Assembly: GCA_016788115.1 (NCBI GenBank)
Contig: JAEURR010000005.1
Coordinates: 124,001-188,000, forward strand
Length of the DNA stretch: 64,000 bases
Source: Chthonomonas sp.
Lineage (GTDB): Bacteria; Armatimonadota; Fimbriimonadia; Fimbriimonadales; Fimbriimonadaceae
Direction of reading: 5' to 3'
Of the stretch, positions 46,818 through 55,400 are shown one piece after another (position 1 is the stretch's first letter; each line of letters starts with the position of its first letter). Both the position numbers and the translations under genes were made by a program. Below the pieces are notes generated by a model. The model did not search any database. It had not been told where the DNA came from and was given only the letters and a program-made list of their open reading frames with translations.

Positions 46818-47699
46818 TCAACGACGAACTTCGGGGTCGTCTTCGTATGGCTCGTCTACACCCGCCGGTCGACGGCGTCGTTTGAGTTCTTCTTTGGCGG
46901 CCATGCAAGCCTTGCTCGCCGCCGTCACGAGGTCATCGTACGTCGCGTCAGGGTGCAAGCCGTCGCGGAGCGCAGAACGTCGTCCGCCACTCACGCCGAT
47001 GCAAAAAGTGATCGGGCGACCATTTTCGTCTGTCAAGTCGTTTTCCGCGCGCTCTTTGATCACGTGGGCAAGCTCTTCGGCCGAGCTGCGTTCACGGACC
47101 GAACCAATCGCAAACTCGTCTCCGCCGTACCGAACCAATAGGTCGCGCTTGGGGTCCACGCAATCGCGCAATAGGTTCGCCACCCGCCGGAGAACCTTGT
47201 CCCCGAAGACGTGGCCGTACTCGCGATTGTAGTGCTTAAAATCGTTGAGGTCGAAGAAAAGGATGGAGATCTCGCGTCCCTCGCGTAGCATCTCAATGCC
47301 CCACTCGCGCAGCCGCTCGCCGGAGCCTAGGTTCGTCCGTGCATCCCACGGACGCAGGAGGTGTCGCAGCAACATGGTCGAGGTGACCATGCCGATGAAG
47401 AGGTCTTCGTCCATGACGACTGCGAAATCGACATCCGCATCATGCATCTGCTGGGCCGCTTTGTGGATCGGCGTGCTGGCCTCCATGACGAGCTTGGCGG
47501 GCTGCATGAGCGCGTCCATAACGATGTCGGCGGGGGCAGTGGAGAGTTGATCCGTGGTGACCACGCCCAGCACCAAGCGGCCTTCCATCACCGCGAGCGC
47601 GCGAAGATGGTGCCCCTGCGTGAGCATTCTTGCAGTATCGACCCGGTGTCCAGCGTTTACCCACACCGGTACCAAGTTCAGCTCTCCTAAAGTTCTCAT
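46818..47699 (-). CDS. CBS-pair diguanylate cyclase
   Basis: A 293-aa cytoplasmic protein with a CBS-domain pair (about 1-120, VPVWVNAGHRVDTARMLTQGHHLRALAV and MQPAKLVMEASTPIHKAAQQM) followed by a GGDEF domain (about 135-285). The active-site loop is intact (RYGGDEFAIG), as are FFDLNDFKHYN and GDKVLRRVA, so it should make c-di-GMP. The inhibitory RxxD site expected five residues before the Tyr of the loop is P-K-R-D, so product inhibition is probably lost. I placed the start at ATG 47699, where the CBS domain begins; the longer frame has an unrelated N-terminus. Adenine nucleotides binding the CBS pair may set its activity. Confidence 0.88.
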   Translation of the reverse strand: MRTLGELNLVPVWVNAGHRVDTARMLTQGHHLRALAVMEGRLVLGVVTTDQLSTAPADIVMDALMQPAKLVMEASTPIHKAAQQMHDADVDFAVVMDEDLFIGMVTSTMLLRHLLRPWDARTNLGSGERLREWGIEMLREGREISILFFDLNDFKHYNREYGHVFGDKVLRRVANLLRDCVDPKRDLLVRYGGDEFAIGSVRERSSAEELAHVIKERAENDLTDENGRPITFCIGVSGGRRSALRDGLHPDATYDDLVTAASKACMAAKEELKRRRRPAGVDEPYEDDPEVRR

Positions 47700-47854
47700 T
47701 CCAAGCAATGCCGAGATGTCGGCTGTAACCTCATATCCACGTTTGTACGCCGGTTGCAACGACCGATCTACGGGGTTCGGGGCGAATCCCGCTGAACTAC
47801 GAGCACTCAGCAGCACGTTCGCTCAGACGCCCCAAAAGCCCGAAACGTTGCAGT

Positions 47855-48880
47855 TCAATGATGACCCTTGTCAACCAAATGGTTAAACGCTACGATCCAT
47901 GCGTCTTCCAGGTCCTCTCGCTCCGTCAATGGGTGCCCAATCATCTGATCGTGTCGGAAGTACGCCTGGCCTGTGGTCAACCCAAAGTACCCCGCGACGT
48001 GCTCTTCGCGAATGCCGAACCGATGCGCCATCACGTAGACCGCAAGGTTCAGGACATCGTTCGGAGCAATCTCAGGAAATGAACGTGCGGCGACTTCGAC
48101 CGCCTCATGAATAACGTCCCGAAGGTCCCAACCTTCGAGCGCAACACCGGCCCCGAACACGAGTCCTAGGGCCTTGTGCTCACGATCCTCGGTCAGCCAC
48201 TCGCTGTCGACGATGCTCAGCCGAAGCAAGTTGCCTCTCAGCGACTGCCCGTTGCCGGGCAAGTACCGCGCCATAAGCCAAATCAGCCGATCGGAGAGCA
48301 TAACGCCTAAACTTGCCGCCATGCGCCGCACAATCAGGGCTCGCTCGGAGAAAGTTGGCTCGACGATCTCGCTCCACGACCACAGACGAGTGCAGGGCAA
48401 GAATGCCTTGAGCCAGCGGGAAAGTTTGGCCTGCTCGAAAACAATCAACGTAGGCTTGCCCGAACGAATCCGGTGCTCCAAAGCCAGCCTCAACCGGTGC
48501 TTCGCCCGGGGATTCCGGAGCACGGCCTGCCCATTGTCGAGGAGTAGCGGAGTTTGGAGTTCCAGCCGTGGATCGTCCTGCTGAAGTTCAGGGACCGAGA
48601 GCGTGATCGGCTCGTAGCCGAAGCGACGCTTGCTTACCTCTGAGACGCACGCCAGCAAGTGGGTCTTTCCCCACCCGCTGGGGCCAACCAGGGCCACGAA
48701 CGGGAGCAAACCATTCGCGAACAATAGGCTCGATTCGACCGCACGCACGTTACTCGGCAGTGCCGCGAAGTTTGCAAAGTCGACGGCAGAAGGCCGAAAG
48801 AGGGCATCGGACAGCTTGCCACCTTGCGTAACCCGGGACCGAATCCTGCGGCTCGACGTGGTGGTCATTGAAACATCCAT
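47855..48880 (-). CDS. Degenerate DnaA/Hda-like AAA ATPase
   Basis: A 341-aa protein that resembles DnaA domains III and IV. RPSAVDFANFAALPSNVRAVESS and Walker A GPSGWGKTH (near residue 70) match the DnaA pattern. Walker B is weak (TPLLLDNG), with Asp-Asn where DnaA has Asp-Asp. ALIVRRMAASLGVMLSDRLIWLMARYLPGNGQSLRGNLLRL matches the DnaA sensor-2 region. The end (DVLNLAVYVMAHRFGIREEHVAGYFGLTTGQAYFRHDQM) is a helix-turn-helix in the place of domain IV but without the DnaA-box signature. The ATG at 48880 follows GAGGGAAG by a short spacer; ATG 48901 is an alternative. It may be an initiator paralog or a transcription regulator. Confidence 0.7.
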   Translation of the reverse strand: MDVSMTTTSSRRIRSRVTQGGKLSDALFRPSAVDFANFAALPSNVRAVESSLLFANGLLPFVALVGPSGWGKTHLLACVSEVSKRRFGYEPITLSVPELQQDDPRLELQTPLLLDNGQAVLRNPRAKHRLRLALEHRIRSGKPTLIVFEQAKLSRWLKAFLPCTRLWSWSEIVEPTFSERALIVRRMAASLGVMLSDRLIWLMARYLPGNGQSLRGNLLRLSIVDSEWLTEDREHKALGLVFGAGVALEGWDLRDVIHEAVEVAARSFPEIAPNDVLNLAVYVMAHRFGIREEHVAGYFGLTTGQAYFRHDQMIGHPLTEREDLEDAWIVAFNHLVDKGHH

Positions 48881-49104
48881 AACTTCCCTCTTGATCTTCA
48901 TCCCAGTTGCCCAGGCCCCTCAGAAAATCACTGTGTCAGTGTGCCATGGGGCGTCTGCAGGCGGTCAAGGCTTGACTTTCGAACGTTAACGGATGGTTAG
49001 GCAAAACATAGGATTGTTGCGAACCAAATCGCAATAATTGTAAATTTCGAAGGAGTTTGCGCACTCAATTCCCCGCCGCTGTCCCCGCGTTATCCCCACG
49101 ATCC
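48881..49104. promoter_or_regulatory. Palindrome-rich region upstream of the DnaA-like gene
   Basis: The longest gap in the window (224 nt). It holds three short inverted repeats: CACTG-TGT-CAGTG (48930-48942), GTCAAG-G-CTTGAC (about 48964-48976) and CGTTAACG. An AT-rich patch (about 49026-49050, CGCAATAATTGTAAATTTCG) follows. TTATCCCCA near 49090 matches 8 of 9 bases of a DnaA box. I see no protein-coding potential. It must at least contain the promoter and leader of the DnaA-like gene; the palindromes are candidate operators. Confidence 0.4.
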
Positions 49105-50304
49105 CTAGTGTTTGATCCGTTTCCAGTACGCTTCGAACTCGAAGTTAGGACTGTGCGGGGGAGTGTGGCAATTTGCGCAACTCTTGGACCCAACTTTGGG
49201 CATGGGTGAGCGTTTGGGGCTCTTCACGTGGGCCTTTCCCGCGCCGTGGCAACTCTCGCATCCGACGTCGGTCATATTAGGCGTTTTCTTGCGTGATTGG
49301 AATCCGTCTTTTGCGGTCAACCCCACGACGTGGCAGCCGACGCAATCCGGATCGCGGTCCTGGTTGACCGCCTCCAGCGTCTTCAACGCTTGTGCATGCT
49401 TAGAGTGCTGCCAGACGCTCTTGGCCGGGGAATGGCAACTCTGACACGTGCGATTTCCCACGTAACCTGCTGAGCCGCTGCGGGGAATCGCATCCAACAA
49501 CCCTTCGGTTGTGACGCGCTTTAGGTACCGCTGGAAGACCTGAGTTACCGCGGCATCGTCCGCCACGTCCGGCCCGAGCGACACCGCAGTCGCGCTCAGA
49601 TACCGATTGCCGCGCATCCGTACGACCAAAACACTTCGGCCCTGGCTGCCCGGAGAGACGTACGCCGTGCCGTCTTGGATCACGGTCGCGGGCGGAGTCG
49701 AGCCATCGGTCTCATAAACCACGAGCGCTGCCTTAACGTCCTCATTGCGAGCCTTCGCCGCCTCAAGCGAACCTTCAAACAGGACCACTTGCCGCGGATG
49801 CGAGTCCAGCGCAAGTCCGGGACCCGCGCCCAAACGCGTGCGGAGCGAGCCCGCGCGGTCACCGAGCGCAAGGATCTGCCACCCGGCGGCCTCGGCAGAT
49901 GGATTCGCAAGTGACGCCTCGTCGATCTCCGACTGAATCAATAATCCGGTTCGAGTCTGGGCGCCACGCCAGTAGGCCGTTCCCAACACCGCGTCGCCGC
50001 TCCCGAGTGCCATTGCATCGGCACGAAGCTCTTTCATGACGTCGAGCACTGCGTCAACCTTGAGTTCGCTCTGGCGTCCTGCCTCGACCACGCTGTTCGC
50101 GCTGCACAGGAGCACCGTGCTCTCCTGGCGCAAATCCCGCACAACCGTTGCCAAGCGGCGAATGCCCCCCGACATCGGCTTGGTGCATCCACACGGCGAG
50201 AGGTAGCCGCGAAAGTTGCCCGTGATCAGGAATGTCGTCTCAGGATCGCTCGGCGCTAGCAAGCTCGCCAGCACCGCGCATCCTGCGACGATCAGCCCCC
50301 TCAT
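49105..50304 (-). CDS. Exported tetraheme cytochrome c with UshA-like N-terminus
   Basis: A 399-aa exported protein. The N-terminal part (about 20-280) begins with a signal-like helix and then TFLITGNFRGYLSPCGCTKPMSGGIRRLATVV, which resembles metallophosphatase/5'-nucleotidase-type proteins with a conserved C-G-C. The C-terminal part (about 285-399) resembles cytochrome c554 and has four CxxCH heme sites: CQSCH, CVGCH, CESCH and CANCH. It should transfer electrons in the periplasm. The ATG at 50304 lies one base after the stop of the DUF1573 gene, so the two genes are translationally coupled. The N-terminal activity is unknown, as metal ligands are not obvious. Confidence 0.88.
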   Translation of the reverse strand: MRGLIVAGCAVLASLLAPSDPETTFLITGNFRGYLSPCGCTKPMSGGIRRLATVVRDLRQESTVLLCSANSVVEAGRQSELKVDAVLDVMKELRADAMALGSGDAVLGTAYWRGAQTRTGLLIQSEIDEASLANPSAEAAGWQILALGDRAGSLRTRLGAGPGLALDSHPRQVVLFEGSLEAAKARNEDVKAALVVYETDGSTPPATVIQDGTAYVSPGSQGRSVLVVRMRGNRYLSATAVSLGPDVADDAAVTQVFQRYLKRVTTEGLLDAIPRSGSAGYVGNRTCQSCHSPAKSVWQHSKHAQALKTLEAVNQDRDPDCVGCHVVGLTAKDGFQSRKKTPNMTDVGCESCHGAGKAHVKSPKRSPMPKVGSKSCANCHTPPHSPNFEFEAYWKRIKH

Positions 50305-50305
50305 C

Positions 50306-51925
50306 TCACTTAACCACGCCGAGCACGGGCACCGTGATCTGCGGCTGCTTGGGGTCATTGGTCGCGATCTTCACCCACCCGTCAAAGTCGCCCACCGGGG
50401 CTCCGCCGACGTACCGTAGCGTTACGAAGAACTCGTCCCCTGCTCGCTGCTTCACGAACGATGCTTTCAAAAACGGGTGGCTCGTCTGGACGGCGGTGAT
50501 CTTGAACGGCTTTCCCGGACGATTGAAGGTGACCGTCGTGCTCACTCCCGTCGCCACCATGTCCCCTAGGTAGGCCGCAGACGGAAACGCTGCGATGCCT
50601 CGTTGCACTTCGAACGGGCCGATGAGCGTCGGCCAATCCGGATCGTTCGTTTCAACCAAAAGATTAACCAGCGCGCGACCAGTCGGGATGTTGGGGCTCA
50701 GGAGTACCTTGATGTGGTAGCCAGCGCGCACTTTCGAGCCTTCACCCATCTCGGGGTCGGCCAGTTTCCCTCCCCAAGGCTCGACATCCGCCATGCCGAC
50801 GACTCCCGCAACGGTGGCGGACTTGATCTCGAACTTCGGATCGTCCACGAACAGATAGTAGTCCACGACCAAGCCGTTCTCCTCAGCGATGAACACTCGC
50901 TTCGACTCGGGCCGCATCAGCCGGTACTTGGGTTGGATCATGACCTTGAACGGGACCTTGATCACGCTACGCTCGGGGTCGCTCGTGTAAAAGTAAATCG
51001 CTTTGTCCTGAGGTCCGATAAAGTCACGCGTGCTCATGGTGACGGTGACTAGTCCGGTACTCCCCGCGGCGATCGTCTGAGGGTTCTTGATCGCGAAGCA
51101 TCCGCAGTCGGGGACGAGCGTCAGGTTCAAATCGGCGTTGCCCGTGTTGGTGACCGTCAGCGTTGCAGTCGGACGATCGCCTTGCTTGACATACCCAAGG
51201 TCGACCACACGTGGTTCAAGCACAGCGGTCGGAACCGCTGGCGTCAGTCGCTCACGCAGTCGAACTGACTTCTGTAGATCGTCAACCGCCTTGAAAATCG
51301 CGGTCGTCGCGCTCGTGTTCAGGTTCAGAATCTTATGCTCCATGGCATACAACCCTTCGCCGCGGTCCATGCACGAATTCGTCTTGTAGGTGCGCTCAAG
51401 CCCCAAGTACCGCCCGATTGAGTACGTCACCTCGTTCCGGATTTCGGTCTTCGTGATCGGTACCTGACTGCCGCCGCGACGAAGCGCAAGGACGACCTCC
51501 AATCGTGGATCGGTCGGTGCGTCCGAATCGAAGAACACCGCGCCTGCGGGCCCTGCTGAATCCGCATTCGGTGGCAGTGTCGGTTGAAACGAGAATGCCA
51601 CGTCCGCACGTTGATTCAGGAAGATCACTTCGAGTCCGGGGACGTAACGTTTCCACTCCGAGATCGCCGCATCACGGGCAGTGCGGAACTCAACTTGGTC
51701 TTGAGCGCGAACGTCCTTGTCCTCCCAGTGCATCGAGAACTGCTTCTTCGGGAGTTTCAAAGCGAGCTTGCTCGCGGCGTCGAAGTCGCCTGCCTCCAGG
51801 TGGCGCTGTACTCCCAGAAACGTCGCCGCAAAGGCTGCGTGAGCACCGGGCGGGACCGACGGTCCTACTTTGAGTGAAGTTTGCGCACTAAGGATCGCAA
51901 TTCCGAACAGAACCGTGCCGAACAT
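50306..51925 (-). CDS. Exported DUF1573 protein with dead matrixin-like domain
   Basis: A 539-aa exported protein with a short signal peptide (MFGTVLFGIAILSAQTS). The N-terminal half resembles a zinc metallopeptidase of the matrixin type: ISEWKRYVPGLEVIFLNQRADVAFSF, then YSIGRYLGLERTYKTNSCM in the place of HExGHxLGLxHS...SxM. All three zinc histidines and the catalytic Glu are missing, so it is a pseudo-protease. The C-terminal half begins with a DUF1573 domain (PRVVDLGYVKQGDRPTATLTVTNTGNADLNLTLVPDCGCF), an Ig-like fold with the conserved C-G-C, followed by more Ig-like strands. It precedes and is coupled to the tetraheme cytochrome gene. Confidence 0.82.
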   Translation of the reverse strand: MFGTVLFGIAILSAQTSLKVGPSVPPGAHAAFAATFLGVQRHLEAGDFDAASKLALKLPKKQFSMHWEDKDVRAQDQVEFRTARDAAISEWKRYVPGLEVIFLNQRADVAFSFQPTLPPNADSAGPAGAVFFDSDAPTDPRLEVVLALRRGGSQVPITKTEIRNEVTYSIGRYLGLERTYKTNSCMDRGEGLYAMEHKILNLNTSATTAIFKAVDDLQKSVRLRERLTPAVPTAVLEPRVVDLGYVKQGDRPTATLTVTNTGNADLNLTLVPDCGCFAIKNPQTIAAGSTGLVTVTMSTRDFIGPQDKAIYFYTSDPERSVIKVPFKVMIQPKYRLMRPESKRVFIAEENGLVVDYYLFVDDPKFEIKSATVAGVVGMADVEPWGGKLADPEMGEGSKVRAGYHIKVLLSPNIPTGRALVNLLVETNDPDWPTLIGPFEVQRGIAAFPSAAYLGDMVATGVSTTVTFNRPGKPFKITAVQTSHPFLKASFVKQRAGDEFFVTLRYVGGAPVGDFDGWVKIATNDPKQPQITVPVLGVVK

Positions 51926-52007
51926 CGTTAGATTGAAGGTACCCCCTCATCGGACGTTCACCCAAACCTCGATGTTTCACAGGTCTGGAGCGACGGACCA
52001 ATTCGTC

Positions 52008-52013
52008 TATAAT
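52008..52013 (+). promoter_or_regulatory. Consensus TATAAT for the leader-secA operon
   Basis: TATAAT lies 19 nt before the ATG at 52033, giving a leader of about 13 nt. No obvious second promoter lies between the small gene and secA, so the two should be co-transcribed. Confidence 0.5.
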
Positions 52014-52032
52014 TGAGACCAGACCTGATCGC

Positions 52033-52392
52033 ATGCTGAACTTCCTGCCCGCGCTCCTGATTCTCTTGATGCACGGCTCATTCGGAGCCGAGCAGCAGAA
52101 TCGTGCGTCGCAGTGGTTAGTCGCACCCCATGCGATGTCGGTCCAGAGCCTCGAAGCTCTGGCCCATGCGCAGGTCCAAGCTGGCTCGCCCGAGCTCGGC
52201 TCGTACTCGCAGCGCTCCTTCGTCCGACTGGTCGTCGCTTACTACCTGCAACCGACCGAGACGCCGCTGCTGGATGCGGAGGAAGTCGTAACCAAGCGCA
52301 CTCCGCCGCCCGTCGCATCCAACGATGTCCCGCCGCCCGATCTACGCTCGGTCGCCTCTTCGTTGATCGTGCGCGCTGGCCCCCTGGCCTAA
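52033..52392 (+). CDS. SecM-like secreted leader with C-terminal RAGP arrest motif
   Basis: A 119-aa protein. Residues 1-19 form a signal peptide (LNFLPALLILLMHGSFGA). The mature part has no known domain. It ends SSLIVRAGPLA, so R114-A-G-P117 lies two residues before the stop. E. coli SecM (170 aa, secreted, encoded just before secA) stalls ribosomes with G-I-R-A-G-P near its end and so raises secA expression when export is slow. The W-I of the SecM motif is absent. Position, export signal and RAGP together make an arrest peptide the best explanation. Known related arrest cores are RAPP and RAPG (ApdP, ApdA). The function is inferred and not proven. Confidence 0.75.
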   Translation: MLNFLPALLILLMHGSFGAEQQNRASQWLVAPHAMSVQSLEALAHAQVQAGSPELGSYSQRSFVRLVVAYYLQPTETPLLDAEEVVTKRTPPPVASNDVPPPDLRSVASSLIVRAGPLA

Positions 52393-52449
52393 GCCCCAGT
52401 TTCTCTCGACTGCTCCGCACGGTCAGACCTCTTTGTAGGTCAAGCGTGC
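52365..52449 (+). promoter_or_regulatory. Alternative RNA helices at the leader-secA junction
   Basis: GATCGTGCG (52365-52373, the I-V-R codons before A-G-P) can pair with CGCACGGTC (52416-52424) in 9 bp with one G-U. Alternatively GCACG (52417-52421) pairs with CGTGC (52445-52449), around the small hairpin GACCT/AGGTC (52426-52441). The second fold hides AGGTC and a GTG in frame with secA. The two outer folds exclude each other. Confidence 0.5.
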
Positions 52450-52472
52450 CCCTTTCTCCCACCGAAATTCCT

Positions 52473-55400
52473 ATGTTACAGACCTTACTCCGAAAGTTTT
52501 TTGACACCAGCGACAAGGACGTCAAGATGATCCTTCCTACGATCGAGCGAATCAACGATCTGGAAGAATCGATCGTTACGATGAGCGAAGATGAACTCAA
52601 AGGCAAGCCCGCGCTTTGGCGCAGCCGCCTCGCCGAAGGTTCGACGATCGACCAACTCCTGCCCGAAGTTTTCGCGGTCGTGCGCGAAGTCAGCAAGCGC
52701 CTGCTGAAAATGCGCCAGTTCGACGTCCAGCTGATCGGCGGCGTCGTCCTGCACCAGGGCCGCATCGCCGAGATGAAGACCGGTGAAGGTAAGACCTTGG
52801 TCGCCGTCTGCCCGATGGTCCTGAACGCTCTTACCGGCCGCGGCGCACACCTCGTCACCGTCAACGACTACCTGGCTCGACGCGACGCGGTTTGGATGGG
52901 TCCGGTCTATCACTTCCTCGGGCTGAGCATCGGCGTCATCCAGGGCCAGTCGGTAGATAACGATGAGCTCGGCGGTTCGTACATCTATGACCCCGGCTTC
53001 GAGCACGAAGATCCACGCTATGCCAGTCTGCGACCCGCGACGCGACGCGAAGCGTATCTCTGCGACATCGTCTACGGCACGAACCACGAGTTCGGGTTCG
53101 ACTACCTCCGCGACAACATGGCGTTCGAGAAGGAGCAGCTTGTGATGAGCGAACTCCACTTCGCCATCGTTGACGAAGTTGACTCGATCCTCATCGATGA
53201 AGCGCGCACCCCGCACATCATCTCCGGCCCCTCGGCCGACGATGTCTCGCACTACCGCATCGTCGACGCAGTCGTGCGCCGCATGGAGCCCGAGACCCAC
53301 TACACCTCGGACAAGAAGAACCATTCGGCGAGCTTGACTGAAGAGGGGATGGACTTCGCCGAAGAGCAGTTGGGTATCCCCAACATCGCGCTCGACCCCA
53401 AGGTCTTCCACCACTTGAATGCGTCGGTCAAGGCGTATGCCCTTTTTGATAAGGACGTGGACTACGTCGTCCGCCAGGGCGAGGTCGTCATCGTCGACGA
53501 GAACACAGGCCGCATGATGTTCGGCCGCCGATTCTCGGATGGCTTGCACCAGGCGCTTGAAGCCAAAGAAGGGGTCCAAGTCCAACGCGAGAGCCAAACG
53601 GTCGCCGTCATCACGTTCCAGAATCTGTTCCGCTTGTACGAGAAGCTCGCCGGCATGACCGGCACGGCCAAGACCGAAGAGGACGAGTTCCGCAAGATCT
53701 ACGGTCTGGACGTGGTGAGCATCCCCACGAACCGCCCGATGACGCGTGTGGACCAGGACGACATCGTTTACAAAACGGCCGAGGGCAAGTGGCGCGGCAT
53801 CGCCCGCGAACTCCTCCGCGCGCATTCGCACCTGCAGCCGGTCCTCGTCGGTACGCGCTCCATCGAGATGTCCGAAGTCGTTTCGGAGCGGCTCAGCTCG
53901 GAAGCACTGCAAAAGCTCATACTCATGGACCGCCTCTACGATGCCCGCGAGAACCGAAAGGACCTCACGAAGGAAACGCGTCGCAGTATCAACTCGGTGA
54001 TGGACCTCTCGCTCATCGACACCAAGCTGGAAACGCTGAAGACCTTGGCCCAAGAGATCGGCATCGCCCGGGATCCGCTCGCCGCCGAGCACCGCGACTG
54101 GTTCTTCGCCAAGAACGGGATCAGCGCCGATTGCGCGGAGACGTTCGAGGATTGCTTGCAGCACGGCATCCCACACAACGTCCTCAACGCGAAATACCAC
54201 GAGCGAGAGGCGCTCATCATCAGCGAAGCCGGTCGCAAGGGCGCGGTGACCATCGCGACCAACATGGCTGGACGCGGTGTGGACATTCTGCTCGGCGGAC
54301 GCATCGCCGACCAGATCATCCAGCAGGCACGCGACGCCGACGATGAGGCCGGTGTCGACGCCTTCAAGCATGAGTACGAAGAGACCATGGCCGGGTTCCG
54401 CCGCGGTGGCAAGCAACGCGCTGCTCCCCCGCTGCCCGTCGACGACGCCGAGCGCCGCGGGCTCGCGGAAGAGGTTCGCGCGCTTGGAGGACTGTACATT
54501 CTCGGTACCGAACGCCACGAGAGTCGCCGCATCGACAACCAGTTGCGAGGCCGCGCGGGGCGCCAAGGCGACCCTGGCGAGTCGCGGTTCTTTGTGAGCC
54601 TGGAGGACACGCTCTGGAAGATCTTCAACGCGAAGATGCTCGAGAACCCAATGCTGAAGACCTGGCCCTCGATGGAAGAAGTCAAGGCTGGATTCCTCAG
54701 CAAGATGATCCTCAAAACGCAGGAGCGGATTGAGAATCACTTCTTCGAGGCGCGTAAAAACGTTCTTGAGTACGACGACGTTTTGAACTCGCAGCGCGAG
54801 CACGTTTACGGCATGCGCCGCGAAGTCCTGCTGGGCAAGGACGTGACCGACGACATCCTGAAGGGTATCGACGAGGTCATCGAAGACGAAGTAAGCCAGT
54901 CGTGGGTCCTTGACGACGATGGGCATCAGGTTCTCGACATCGACGGACTCTACGATCGCATCAACACGATCTTCCCGCTCGTCGACTACGCCACACTCGA
55001 AGAGGTACGCACCGTGGAGGGACCGGCCCTGGTCGGGTTCCTACAGGAGAAGGCGCACGAGGCCTACCAAACCAAGCGCTCCGCCGTCGGCGACGAAATG
55101 ATGGAGATGCTCGAACAGAAGGTCATGCTCCAGTCAGTCAACGACAACTGGATGGAGCACCTGCAGATCATCGACTACATCCGTGAAGGCATCAGCCTGC
55201 GCGCTTATGGTCAGGTTGACCCTTTGATCGCTTACAAGCGAGAAACGTACGACCTCTTCCAGGCGACTGAACGCAAGACCCGCGACCAGATGGTCAGACT
55301 CGTCTTCCGCGCGAATATCCAGGTCCAGTCTCCCGAGGAGAGCTACGAGTCGGAGGCTGCGCCTGCCATGGCCGCGACTGCCGAACCCACTGGCACACCG

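Noticed and set aside
44481-47890. The 14-mer TTAACCATTTGGTT at about 44482 in GH66 and, inverted, at about 47874 near the DnaA-like gene
   Set aside because: One copy lies inside coding sequence, and a few 14-nt matches are expected by chance in 64 kb.
45121-49104. A complete Pup/UBact-proteasome locus around the ARC gene
   Set aside because: I looked for small Gln/Glu-ending ORFs, 20S subunits, Dop and PafA on both sides and found none.
52485-54926. An 813-codon open frame antisense to secA
   Set aside because: Antisense frames stay open in high-GC genes because of third-position bias. The composition (strings of D/V/L/H/R) has no domains, while secA is unambiguous.
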